Notes: generated from the letters alone by a model not told the origin. Shown: positions 26,849 through 34,508, numbered from the stretch's first letter. The stretch is 64,000 bases of DNA from Microbacterium laevaniformans (GCF_016907555.1 NZ_JAFBCE010000001.1:124001-188000); one strand, 5' to 3'. Program-made: numbers and translations.

Positions 26849-27872
26849 CTCGGAGGACGGAGTTCAGAACGCGGCGTTTGCGCGATTGAAAGCTGACGGG
26901 CTCACCGAACTGAAGCAGTCGATCATGTCGAACGGCTTCGTGCCTGTCGAGCGCATCGTTGTTCGGAAGCTAAGCGGGCAAGCAAGCGTGGTCGACCCAG
27001 TGCCTACTGAGGGCGACGTTGTCGAACCCGTCGCCGCCCCGGAGCTCTTCGTCGTCCTAGAGGGTAATCGCCGCTTGGCATCTCTCAGATGGCTGAAGTC
27101 CGACCACGAGGCAGGGATCGATCTTCCCGAGCAAGTACTCGAGGTTTTTGATGCCGTGCCAGTCGTGGTCTTGGAGTCTGACGACGAGAGCGCATATCTC
27201 GCCATTATGGGCATTCGCCACGTTGGCGGCGTCAAGGAGTGGGGCGGCTACCAGAGTGCGCAGCTTGTGCACGAGCTGCGAAAAGAGCACTCGCTCTCCG
27301 CGCAGGATGTGGGCTCGCGTCTCGGCCTTTCGGCCGTGGAGATCAATCGGCGGTACCGCGCGTTTGAGGCCATGGAGCAGATGCGAGCGAGTGAGGAGTA
27401 TTCCGACCACGTCACTAGCGAGCTGTACCCACTTTTTCACGAGGCGCTCGTCAGCCCCAAGGTTCGTACCTGGCTTTCATGGGAAGACGGCAGCATGAGC
27501 TTTGAGGATGAGGACGAGCGGGAGAAGTTCTACTCGTTGCTGTCGCCGTACACAGACACTGCCGGCGTCAAGCGTCCGCCAAAGATCACGTCTTACTCAG
27601 AGATCCGAGAGCTCAAGACGATTCTGGATAACGAAGACGCGGTGCAATCGCTGCTCGACCTCGAGAAACCGTTCAGCGATGCCTCCGCGCTCGTGAAATC
27701 GGCGGACGCTGGACGCAACTGGCTGTCCAAAATCAACGCAGCTCTGGCCGCTCTTGACCACCTCGGAATCCGCGAGATTCGCCAGCTTGAGGACGGTCAG
27801 GTCGAAAAGTTGGCGGAGTTGCGTGATCTGATCGCCGAGATCGTGGAATCGCGTGAGCAGCAAGCGAGTTAG
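26849..27872 (+). pseudogene. ParB-like protein, main part (5' end cut off by IS)
   Basis: Continuation of the ParB-like gene after the IS insertion. It shows the ParB/Srx-like core: a helix ARLKADGLTELKQSIMSNGF, then the nucleotide-binding signature FVVLEGNRRLASLRWL (the GxxR motif). A helix-turn-helix-like region (SAQDVGSRLGLSAVEINRRY) and a long helical C-terminus follow. An ATG at 26793 inside the IS end is in frame and could still drive a nearly complete protein lacking the first strand. It overlaps the endonuclease gene by 20 bp, so the two formed one unit. Unlike chromosomal ParB there is no ParA nearby; ParB-like folds also occur in defence islands and in nucleases. Confidence 0.75.
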
Positions 27873-28227
27873 ATCGCTTGCCGTCGCTGAACACATCGCG
27901 GCAACGATCTCGCTCGCTGAGCCACCAACGCGCGTCGTCGACCTCATTGCGGGCGTCATGATCATTGAGCATTCATTCACGCCTGATGAGGCTGCGGAAT
28001 TTGCAGAACAGCGGCTAGAAGGCGTGAAGCGTGAGCTGGAGTCCATTCTGGACGTCGCCACGCCCTCCGGGACCTTCGCTCGCTTCGCCTTCAACAGCTC
28101 CTCCGACGAACACCTGCAGGGCAGTTGCTTTGTACCTCCGGAAGAGGAGGGGACGCCGATCGCGGATGCCAAGCGCCGTCGGCTGGACTTCGACGAGTAT
28201 GGCGCCTTTCTTCGGGGACTGAGTTAG
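27853..28227 (+). pseudogene. Restriction-endonuclease-like protein, N-terminal part before an in-frame TAG
   Basis: 124 residues of helical N-terminal region (MSSKRVRSLAVAEHIAATIS), ending at TAG 28225-28227. The same frame continues after the stop with RQFEACCRGILALLGCKDPR and the PD-(D/E)xK core, with no shift in frame. The two parts therefore look like one 298-residue gene broken by a nonsense codon. The GTG start at 27853 overlaps the end of the ParB-like gene. A deliberate split or readthrough is possible, but no start codon with a ribosome site is visible right after the stop. Confidence 0.65.
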
Positions 28228-28749
28228 CGGCAGTTCGAGGCTTGTTGCCGCGGTATTCTTGCCCTCCTTGGTTGCAAGGATCCCCGCCTCACGGTGTCGG
28301 CCAATGACCAGGGCATTGACTTCTTTGGTCGATTGAGCCTCGAGGGACGCCTGGACATCTCGTCTCATCTACCGTCTCCAGACCGGCGCCTAGAAGTATG
28401 GATGGTCGGACAGGCGAAGCATTACTCGAAGACTCAAGTGTCGACGCCCGACCTCCGCGAGCTCGTGGGATCCGTGGAACTTGCACGTACTGGCGCTGTC
28501 GCTGATGACGGACGCGCACTCGAGGGATTCGAGCCGAGAGTCTGCGATCCCGTCTTCTATCTCTTCCTCACGACCGGGTCAATCAGCGCTGACGGATTGC
28601 GACTGCTCGCAGCAAGCGGAGTGGTCGGGCTCGACACCGGTCACATCGCGACGCTCCTGACAGATGCCGGCGTCGGGCTTCGCGATGGGGCGTTTGATGC
28701 TACAGCCGCGCTCGCGTGGGTCGACTCGAACTTGAACTCGCCGACCTAG
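28228..28749 (+). pseudogene. Restriction-endonuclease-like protein, catalytic C-terminal part
   Basis: Continues the frame after TAG 28225. The pattern resembles Mrr-type nucleases: an opening helix (RQFEACCRGILALLG), the first acidic residue in NDQGIDFFGRL, and the QxK element in EVWMVGQAKHYSK, followed by a helical tail. The first usable start after the stop is GTG 28294, which would begin only eight residues before the catalytic Asp and lose the first core helix. Family members cut modified or foreign DNA; the target here is unknown. Its stop lies four bases into the convergent NotI-like gene's end. Confidence 0.65.
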
Positions 28750-29906
28750 ACGATATCGGGGTCGAACCGCATCAGCCGTGCCTTGATCGTTTCGAGCAGG
28801 TTGTCCACGCTGCCGCCCGCTTCGAGCGCTGCTTCCGGAGCAACGTCAAGCGCGAAATGGGAGAGCGCTGCGGCAGTTGTGCCGATCACTTTCTTCAGTT
28901 GAACTGGGTTGGGAGTGAGGCCAGTGTGGGTTGCGAGATCGAAGACGTAGATCCAGGCCGGTGGGCGTTCGTCCGATGGCGTTCCCAGTAGGCGCCACGT
29001 TCCATCCTCGGCGGGAATCAATTCGGGTTTGCCGAGGAATCGTTGCCAGCTGCCCCAGACGGCCTCCGGTATAGCGAGGACGCAGCCGGCCGAAGCGCCG
29101 TGAGCTCCGATCTGGAACTTGAACATCATTTGGTAGAACGTGCGCTTGAAGGCGTTCGAGATGTTCGGACCTTCAACGCCCTCCGACAGCCAGTCGGGAT
29201 GTGCCTCCACAGCAGCTGCAAAGTCGTCCTTGTGAAGATGACTCGCCGCGGAAATATTGTCGACGGCCCGCTTGTAGGTGCCGTGGAAATCCATCGTTTG
29301 AATTTCGAAGATCGCATAGCGTCCGACACGGAGGACTCCGTCGACCAGCGTGAGTTCGACCATGGTCGCGTCGAAATTGAGTTCCGGCGACCGCTCAGTT
29401 GCTCGGACGCTGATCTCCCCGCCGAGCTTGCCCTGGAAGTAGGCCACGCCTGCCTCGCCGTCGAGCAGCGCTTGGCGGAACAGTTGCCGCTTCGCTTCAT
29501 TCGCGAGCGACGGAGCCGCTATGAGCTGGACAGGGCGGTCACCATCGAGCTCGAACAGCCGCCGCGCGGCATCCTCGAGCATCCCGACGTCCAGCGCTCG
29601 GAACGGGCACGCAAGCCAGTCCTGCCGAAGCCCGTTGCTGGTGCTCGAGATCGTGCATACTCCGCGGGACACTCCGCTTGACGAGCCGCCCTTCGACTTG
29701 GCGCTCTTGACGCAAGTCACCTGCGTCTCGGTGACATCGCTGAGAAAAGGGCAACATTCGTTGCGCTGGTCGGCTCTCGCGGCGGAAGTACTCGCCGCTA
29801 CGGGATACACCCGATGCCCGAACCACTCGGCGATGATGTTTCCAGCTTCACCGGCGTTCGACCTAGCGATGCCCGTCTCCCGAGTTCGAGGCCGCGACCG
29901 CGGCAA
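28746..29906 (-). CDS. NotI-family type II restriction endonuclease
   Basis: 386-residue homologue of the rare-cutter NotI (383 aa), expected to cleave a GC-rich palindrome, possibly GCGGCCGC. Family features are clear along the whole length: IAEWFGHRVYP near the start; a cluster of cysteines (51, 52, 65, 84, 100) matching the iron-binding Cys4 site of NotI; the catalytic set Asp179, Glu201 and Gln203 (NFDATMVE and FEIQTMDFHG), with the same spacing as the Asp160/Glu182/Gln184 I recall for NotI; and EGPNISNAFKRTFYQMMFKF. A short Ser/Gly-rich insert follows Cys65. The start appears to be TTG 29906, 44 bp inside the methyltransferase gene, without a clear ribosome site, which suggests low translation coupled to the methylase. 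It appears intact. Confidence 0.9.
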   Translation of the reverse strand: MPRSRPRTRETGIARSNAGEAGNIIAEWFGHRVYPVAASTSAARADQRNECCPFLSDVTETQVTCVKSAKSKGGSSSGVSRGVCTISSTSNGLRQDWLACPFRALDVGMLEDAARRLFELDGDRPVQLIAAPSLANEAKRQLFRQALLDGEAGVAYFQGKLGGEISVRATERSPELNFDATMVELTLVDGVLRVGRYAIFEIQTMDFHGTYKRAVDNISAASHLHKDDFAAAVEAHPDWLSEGVEGPNISNAFKRTFYQMMFKFQIGAHGASAGCVLAIPEAVWGSWQRFLGKPELIPAEDGTWRLLGTPSDERPPAWIYVFDLATHTGLTPNPVQLKKVIGTTAAALSHFALDVAPEAALEAGGSVDNLLETIKARLMRFDPDIV

Positions 29907-30795
29907 AGCTTGTGTTCAAGTCAAACCCAATCGCGTTGCGACCGCTCTCGACAGAGACGCTTAGGGTGCGCCCCGTTCCGCAGAAGGGGTCGAGCACTGT
30001 TCCTCCCGGAGGGCATGAACTGAGGATCCGAGGTCGGATGAGGTCTCGCGGGAAAGTTGCGGAGTGGCCATCCTGCCCCGCCCGCACGTTGGTCGTCACC
30101 ACGTCGCGCGCGCCGTCTTCAACCTCGGTTAGGTCGTAGTAGTAGCTCGCGCGGCCGGACGTTGGACGTTTCACGAAGTGGAAGAAGTGCTCGTGCGAGA
30201 GACGCAAACGGTCGCGTTCTGGTCGCGGTGGCACGTTCGGTTTGTTCCAGATGACGTCGTTTCGCAGGATCCAGCGCCGGTCCTGCATCGCTATCGCAAA
30301 ACGCGCGGGGATCAAGAGCAGTTGCTTCTCCTGGCGGAAGCCGCCGACTGGTGCTCTGCGCCGTGCGCGTTCGGTGTTCCCGAGACCTTGGCGACCGTCG
30401 TTGCGAATGCTTGCCCATCGCGCGAAGTACGTGTCGCCGATATTCACCCACAAGCTGCCACCGGGCTTCAGCGCGTGCGCCCCGCGCTGAAAGATCTCCA
30501 CTAGATGGGCTACGAACCACTCGGGCCGTGGTTCCAAGCCGAGAACTCCGCCATTCGATCGGTACCACTCGTACGACGGCGCGTCATCCGCATCGTTGCC
30601 AGCCGCGACCCAGTGCTTGAGAATCTCGTGGTCATGGTCGAGCCCGTAGTCGCGCAGCCCCCAGTAGGGCGGCGACGTCAAGATTAGGTCCACCGAGTTT
30701 GCGGGAATCTCGGGGAACAGATCGTATGCGTCGCCGTTTCGGACGACCCCGCTCGCGCCGCTTACCTTGGCTCTGCCGTCGTGCGCGATGGTCAT
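29863..30795 (-). CDS. Beta-class DNA methyltransferase partner of the NotI-like enzyme
   Basis: 310-residue site-specific DNA methyltransferase that should protect the host DNA from the adjacent endonuclease. The catalytic motif IV (LILTSPPYWGLRDYG) lies near the N-terminus. The AdoMet-binding motif I (VLDPFCGTGRTLSVSVESG, then AIGFDLN) lies near the C-terminus; this order defines the beta class. TSPPYW-type motifs occur in N4-cytosine and some N6-adenine enzymes; an N4-cytosine activity would fit the NotI system. ATG 30795 is used. It is the first gene of the pair and overlaps the endonuclease start, so methylase is made first. Confidence 0.9.
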   Translation of the reverse strand: MTIAHDGRAKVSGASGVVRNGDAYDLFPEIPANSVDLILTSPPYWGLRDYGLDHDHEILKHWVAAGNDADDAPSYEWYRSNGGVLGLEPRPEWFVAHLVEIFQRGAHALKPGGSLWVNIGDTYFARWASIRNDGRQGLGNTERARRRAPVGGFRQEKQLLLIPARFAIAMQDRRWILRNDVIWNKPNVPPRPERDRLRLSHEHFFHFVKRPTSGRASYYYDLTEVEDGARDVVTTNVRAGQDGHSATFPRDLIRPRILSSCPPGGTVLDPFCGTGRTLSVSVESGRNAIGFDLNTSFAAVAASNSGDGHR

Positions 30796-30863
30796 GGCCT
30801 AACCCTAAGGGCGAGAAGGGACATTGCGTCGCGGTCGGTCCGCGCGTTCGCTGGTTCGTTGGG

Positions 30864-30950
30864 GAGTGGATCCGGTGGCGCTACGAGGAGCGCCCGGACC
30901 GCAGCGGAGCGAGGACCGGACGCACCGCAGGGGCGCCACGGGATCCACTC
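30864..30950. repeat. 18-bp inverted repeat upstream of the methyltransferase
   Basis: Arms GAGTGGATCCGGTGGCGC (30864-30881) and its reverse complement with one mismatch (30933-30950), separated by 51 bp. The spacer has further imperfect palindromes (GGACCGCAGCGGAGCGAGGACC). It lies about 70 bp upstream of the R-M operon start and could be a regulatory stem-loop or a repeat of the dispersed palindrome type. Confidence 0.65.
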
Positions 30951-31004
30951 TCGCCGGCCGGAGGCCGGCCTTGAACGAGTAAAGAAGATTCTCACAGCTG
31001 GCGC

Positions 31005-31100
31005 TCACGCCTTCTTCGGGCGGCGTACGCGGGTGGTCTTCGCGTTGGAATCGACCGGCTTGATGTCACGAGCTTCGAACCGCCGCTGCCAGTCCTCGAA
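31005..31100 (-). pseudogene. Possible C-terminal fragment of an unidentified protein
   Basis: On the minus strand a frame ends IFEDWQRRFEARDIKPVDSN and then a basic tail RVRRPKKA with a stop at 31005. The composition is protein-like, but upstream of about 31100 the frame turns into low-quality sequence antisense to the Doc-like fragment. It may be the tail of a gene lost when the two fragments were joined. Confidence 0.3.
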
Positions 31101-31117
31101 GATGGAACCGCACACTG

Positions 31118-31585
31118 TTGGTCGACACCTCGGAGGATGATCTCTACGACATGGCGACTCAAGTCGCTGCCCACGACTTCCTCCTTCCCGACGGACAGGA
31201 GCGCTCATCGGACTCGGAGGTTGCGGGTATCGCGGATTGGCTCGGGGCACGCACCCGGCCGCTTGTTCGTGGAGACAAGTCGATGATGTTCCAGGAACTC
31301 CGCGCGCAACTTGAATCGCAGGGGTGCGAGTTTGCTGCACCGGATCGGAACTACATCAAGGTCTACCGTCAGACCCCTGAGGGGCGGTTCTCCGCAAAGC
31401 TGGGGTACCCGAGGGCAAACTTTAGCGTGGGGGTACATGACGTCAAGCGTGTCCGCAGGCAACTACGCTTCGACGAGCTGCACGGGATCGACTCTGGCGC
31501 CTTTTATGACGACGACGTCGAGGCAGTCGTCGACCACTTCGTGAACACTTACCGACAGGTGCTCGACCGACTTGCGCTGACCTAG
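31118..31585 (+). pseudogene. Truncated Doc/Fic-like toxin fragment
   Basis: Reading frame of 155 residues from TTG 31118. The first part (SEDDLYDMATQVAAHDF, then VAGIADWLGARTRP) resembles the end of Doc (death-on-curing) Fic-fold toxins. The second part (MFQELRAQLESQGCEF...NYIKVYRQTPEGRFSAKLGYP) looks like a small HicA/dsRBD-like alpha-beta domain. The HPFxxGNKR catalytic motif that should come first is absent, and the frame continues upstream only to about base 31106 before losing similarity, so the gene is truncated at its 5' end. The family assignment is tentative. No antitoxin gene is seen. Confidence 0.45.
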
Positions 31586-31677
31586 GGTCTGTCTCGATCA
31601 AACGATTTCGGGACACAACCGGCCCCAGACCGGCCCAAGCCTCCGACGAGGCCAGCGAATCGGCATCCGCCGCACCC

Positions 31678-31712
31678 GTTTCGACTCGCTGCGCCCGATC
31701 AACGACCGGGGG
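31678..31712. repeat. Dispersed intergenic repeat copy
   Basis: Copy of the repeat TTTCGACTCGCTGCGC...CAACGACCGG also seen near 19617, 38417, 47891 and 60210. It lies about 45 bp from the right attachment repeat. A GACCGGC-type palindrome precedes it at 31615-31650. No gene is seen in 31586-31756. Confidence 0.7.
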
Positions 31713-31756
31713 ATCGGAGCCTGGTGGACGAGCAGAAAAACCAGCTCCCACCAGCC

Positions 31757-31867
31757 CAAAGCAAAACCCCCGCCATGTAGAAGCTAGGCGAGGGTTTCTG
31801 GGACCGTTGTAACGACGGTCCGTGTGGCTCCGACGGGCGTCGATCCCGTGACCTCACGATTTTCAGT
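31757..31867. repeat. Right attachment-site repeat
   Basis: Right copy of the 111-bp direct repeat, containing the tRNA-Phe terminator (hairpin 31764-31797, T-rich tail on the minus strand) and the 3' 43 nt of tRNA-Phe. It differs from the left copy at one base (G at 31809). Confidence 0.85.
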
Positions 31868-31897
31868 CGTGCGCTCTACCAACTGAGCTACAGAGCC
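31825..31897 (-). tRNA. tRNA-Phe (GAA)
   Basis: 73-nt cloverleaf on the minus strand. The acceptor stem GGCTCTG pairs with CGGAGCC (one wobble), discriminator A. The D-arm is AGCTCAGTTGGTAGAGC, the anticodon loop CTGAAAA with GAA, and the T-arm has GATCGACGCC. The gene serves as integration target: its 3' 43 nt are duplicated at 23931-23973. Confidence 0.95.
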
Positions 31898-31978
31898 GCG
31901 CGGCATCCGCTTGAAGAATCTGCCGCGTCCTACACGAAGGGCCCTCGATCTCGAAAGAAAAGGGCCCGTCGCTCGGAG

Positions 31979-32052
31979 CGACCCTGACGGGACTTGAACC
32001 CGCGACCTCCGCCGTGACAGGGCGGCACGCTAACCAACTGCGCTACAGGGCC
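31979..32052 (-). tRNA. tRNA-Asp (GTC)
   Basis: 74-nt cloverleaf. The acceptor GGCCCTG pairs with CAGGGTC, the D-arm is GCGCAGTTGGTTAGCGT, the anticodon loop CTGTCAC with GTC, the T-loop TTCAAGT, and the discriminator is G as expected for tRNA-Asp. Confidence 0.95.
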
Positions 32053-32079
32053 ATACGTATTCAGTTGTGTGTCGGAGAG

Positions 32080-32152
32080 TGACCCCAACGGGATTCGAAC
32101 CCGTGCTACCGCCGTGAAAGGGCGGCGTCCTAGGCCGCTAAACGATGGGGCC
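32080..32152 (-). tRNA. tRNA-Glu (TTC)
   Basis: 73-nt cloverleaf. The acceptor GGCCCCA pairs with TGGGGTC, the anticodon loop is CTTTCAC with TTC, and the T-loop is TTCGAAT. It is first in a tRNA-Glu, tRNA-Asp, tRNA-Phe cluster read on the minus strand, probably one transcript. Confidence 0.95.
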
Positions 32153-32423
32153 GAGCGAACCCGGAGGCTCATTCTTACCGACGCTCAAGCATAAGAGATC
32201 ATCCAGCAAATCGGAAATCGAGGGCGTGGGATGCCGTGCCGCGCGCTCTCCGCGGGGGAGGATGGCCGCGGGTGCGGCGCGTGCGAGCCTCCGAATGACC
32301 CCGGTCTCCCAGCGGTTTCATCACGAGAAACCCCTGGGCGAATGTGACGAATGTTGTTAGTGTGACGTGTGTTGCCATCGCGGGATGGCGGGGGTCGACG
32401 CGCGTGAAAGACGGAGGTTCGAG
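32153..32423. other. Divergent intergenic region, tRNA cluster / M23 peptidase
   Basis: 271-bp non-coding stretch that should hold divergent promoters for the tRNAs and the peptidase gene. A TTGTTAGTGTGACG segment at 32353-32366 could contain the peptidase -10 box. Imperfect CCGCGGG/CCCGCGG stems occur at 32255-32275. I could not match a c-di-AMP (ydaO) riboswitch here. Confidence 0.45.
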
Positions 32424-33827
32424 GTGAAGACCGACAAGTCCGCTTCGACGGAAGACTGCGGCTGCGCGCCGACCGCCACAGAAATGGCGGGCCTGCGCGG
32501 CCCGATGAGCCGGCGCTCCGCCCTCGGCCTCGCGGGCCTCGGCGTCCTCAGCCTCGGTGCCGTCAGTGCCTTCGGACTGCGGTTCAGCCCCTCCGCGTTC
32601 GCGGCCGACTACCCCTCGTGGGACGACGTGCAGAACGCCAAGAACAACGAAGCCGCCAAGGCCGCCGAAGTCACCCGCATCCAGGGTCTGATCGCCGCGC
32701 TCCAGGCCGACGTCGAGGCGAAGCAGGCCGAAGCGCAGCGGCTCGCGAGCGAGTACCTCGCCGCTCAGGAAGCGTTCGAGCAGGCCGCCGACGAGGCAAC
32801 CGCGCTGCAGAGTCAAGCCGATGCGGAGTCCGCCCGCGCGACCGAGACGGCCAAGAAGCTCGGACGCCTCGCCGCCCAGCAGTACCGCGCCGGCGGCGGC
32901 GATCCGTCGATGGAGCTCTTCTTCTCCGGCTCCGCGGCCAGCGCCGACGACCTGCTCGCCAAGCTCGGCACGATGGACCGCCTCGTCGCGGCCAACCGCG
33001 GCGTCTACGCCGACGCGGTCAGCGCTCGCAACAATGCGCAGAGCCTCAGCGACAAGGCCAGGGTCGCCCGCGACGAGCGCGACCGCCTCCAGCAGGAGGC
33101 GCAGCAGAAGATGCAGGCCGCGCAGGATGCCGCGACCGCCGCCCAGGCCGCGCTCGCCGAGCAGGACAAGAACCTCGGCACCCTCCAGGCCCAGCTCGCG
33201 GCCCTCCAGGACCAGACCGCGAAGACGGTCGCCGACTACCAGGCCGGCGTCGAAGCCGCCCGCAAGGCCGAGGAGGCGCGCCAGGCCGCCCTCGCCGAAG
33301 AACGCCGCAAGCAGGCCGAAGCCGAAGCGGCCGCCAACGCCGGGAACGGCGGCGGAGGAGGCGGTGGTGGTGGCGGAGGCGGCGGCGGTGGCGGCGGTTC
33401 CGCCGGCACGGATGGGTGGGTGCGCCCGGCATCCGGCTACATCAGCTCGTGGTTCGGCAACCGCGGCACCATCTGCGGCCCCGGAGGCTGCGTCACCGGG
33501 CACCGCGGCATCGATTTCGCCACCGCCTGCTGGTCGCCGATCTACGCCGCCGCGTCGGGCCGGGTCGTCTACGCCGGCTGGGGCGACGGCTGGGGCAACT
33601 ACGTCAAGGTCGACCACGGCGGCGGCGTCATCACCGGCTACGCCCACATCGTCGACGGCGGCTACAACGTCAGCTACGGCCAGTGGGTCAACGCGGGCGA
33701 CGTCATCGCGTACGTCGGCAACACCGGGGTCTCGACCGGCTGCCACCTGCACTTCGAGGTCTACTGGCAGGGCGTGCGCATCGACCCGGCACCCGTGCTC
33801 TACGACCACGGCATCAACGTCTACTGA
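32424..33827 (+). CDS. M23-family peptidoglycan endopeptidase
   Basis: Secreted cell-wall hydrolase or hydrolase-like protein of 467 aa. GTG 32424 is chosen because GGAGG lies 6 nt upstream; earlier in-frame starts lack a ribosome site. A Tat-like signal (MSRRSALGLAGLGVLSLG... ending AFAAD) at residues 28-61 is followed by a long coiled-coil region (about 65-300), as in EnvC/PcsB-type proteins. A linker of 17 consecutive glycines precedes the C-terminal LytM/M23 domain, which has the zinc ligands HRGIDFA (HxxxD) and HLHFEVYW (HxH). It probably cleaves peptide cross-links during growth or division. It ends at a strong bidirectional terminator. Confidence 0.9.
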   Translation: MKTDKSASTEDCGCAPTATEMAGLRGPMSRRSALGLAGLGVLSLGAVSAFGLRFSPSAFAADYPSWDDVQNAKNNEAAKAAEVTRIQGLIAALQADVEAKQAEAQRLASEYLAAQEAFEQAADEATALQSQADAESARATETAKKLGRLAAQQYRAGGGDPSMELFFSGSAASADDLLAKLGTMDRLVAANRGVYADAVSARNNAQSLSDKARVARDERDRLQQEAQQKMQAAQDAATAAQAALAEQDKNLGTLQAQLAALQDQTAKTVADYQAGVEAARKAEEARQAALAEERRKQAEAEAAANAGNGGGGGGGGGGGGGGGGGSAGTDGWVRPASGYISSWFGNRGTICGPGGCVTGHRGIDFATACWSPIYAAASGRVVYAGWGDGWGNYVKVDHGGGVITGYAHIVDGGYNVSYGQWVNAGDVIAYVGNTGVSTGCHLHFEVYWQGVRIDPAPVLYDHGINVY

Positions 33828-33843
33828 CGAGTGCTGCAACGCA

Positions 33844-33875
33844 GAAGAGCGGATGCCGACCGGCATCCGCTCTTC
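33844..33875. terminator. Bidirectional terminator between M23 peptidase and ppa
   Basis: Perfect 14-bp inverted repeat (GAAGAGCGGATGCC and its complement) with a 4-nt loop, placed between two convergent genes. Confidence 0.85.
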
Positions 33876-33892
33876 GCGTGTGAGACCGGGTC

Positions 33893-34426
33893 TCAGATGG
33901 TCTTGGGGGCGTGGCCCTCACCCTGGGTGGCGGTCTGCGCACCCTCGTCCTGGAAGCGCTGGAACGCCTCGGCGACCAGGCGCTCGGCCTCTTCGGCGCC
34001 GGCCCACTGGTCGACCTTGACCCACTTGCCGGGCTCGAGGTCCTTGTAGTGCTCGAAGAAGTGGCCGATCTCGCCCTTGGTCCACTCGTCGAGGTCGTCG
34101 ACGTCCTGGATGTGCGCCCAGCGCGGGTCCTTCGCGAGCACCGCCACGACCTTGTCGTCGCCGCCGGCCTCGTCGAGCATCTTCAGCACGGCGACCGGGC
34201 GCACCTTGGCCATGACACCCGGGTACAGGTCGCGATCGAGCAGCAGCAGCACGTCGAGCGGGTCGCCGTCCTCGCCGAGGGTGTCCTCGAAGAAGCCGTA
34301 GTTCGCGGGGTAGCCCATCGGCGTGAACAGCACGCGGTCCAGGAACACCCGGCCGGTGCCGTGGTCGACCTCGTACTTCACGCGGCTGCCGCGCGGAATC
34401 TCGATGACGGCGTCGTATGCGCCCAT
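33893..34426 (-). CDS. ppa: Inorganic pyrophosphatase
   Basis: Soluble family I inorganic pyrophosphatase (177 aa) that hydrolyses PPi and so drives biosynthetic reactions. ATG 34426 has GGAG upstream; much longer in-frame readings are antisense to tilS. Signature residues are present: EIPRGSRVKYEVDH, the Tyr-rich FTPMGYPANYGF, the metal-binding DGDPLDVLLL and KDPRWAHIQD. The C-terminal tail is Glu/Gln-rich. It is a single-gene unit, convergent with the M23 peptidase and divergent from tilS. Confidence 0.95.
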   Translation of the reverse strand: MGAYDAVIEIPRGSRVKYEVDHGTGRVFLDRVLFTPMGYPANYGFFEDTLGEDGDPLDVLLLLDRDLYPGVMAKVRPVAVLKMLDEAGGDDKVVAVLAKDPRWAHIQDVDDLDEWTKGEIGHFFEHYKDLEPGKWVKVDQWAGAEEAERLVAEAFQRFQDEGAQTATQGEGHAPKTI

Positions 34427-34492
34427 GCTGGTTCTCCTTCGGAGGGTCTGGTGGATGCCGGCATCCAGCCTAGTCGGCAGGCTCGCAGTCGC

Positions 34493-34508
34493 TAGCGTGG
34501 ATGCCGTG
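34493..34508 (+). promoter_or_regulatory. -10 box for a leaderless tilS transcript
   Basis: TAGCGT at 34493-34498 lies 7 nt before GTG 34506, the spacing of actinobacterial leaderless promoters. No Shine-Dalgarno sequence precedes the GTG. This supports 34506 over the in-frame GTG at 34497. Confidence 0.4.

Larger units (their letters stand above)
23863..31867. mobile_element. tRNA-Phe-integrated defence island (7.9 kb), no integrase seen
   Basis: Region bounded by 111-bp direct repeats (23863-23973 and 31757-31867; one mismatch, A versus G at 23915/31809). Each repeat contains the tRNA-Phe terminator and the 3' part of tRNA-Phe up to the anticodon loop. Only the right copy continues into a complete tRNA gene. 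This is the footprint of site-specific integration into tRNA-Phe. The interior carries a ParB-like gene and an Mrr-like endonuclease (both broken), a NotI-type restriction-modification pair, a truncated Doc-like gene and nested IS elements, and appears clearly less GC-rich than the flanks. No tyrosine or serine recombinase is present, so it is either a degraded element or was moved by a helper. Confidence 0.82.

Noticed and set aside
28225..28227. Recoded TAG (pyrrolysine-type) in the endonuclease gene
   Set aside because: No pyl genes in view and TAG is used as a normal stop elsewhere; nonsense mutation is simpler.
32153..32423. c-di-AMP (ydaO-type) riboswitch before the M23 peptidase gene
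   Set aside because: Expected in many actinobacteria before cell-wall hydrolases, but I could not match the conserved core segments.
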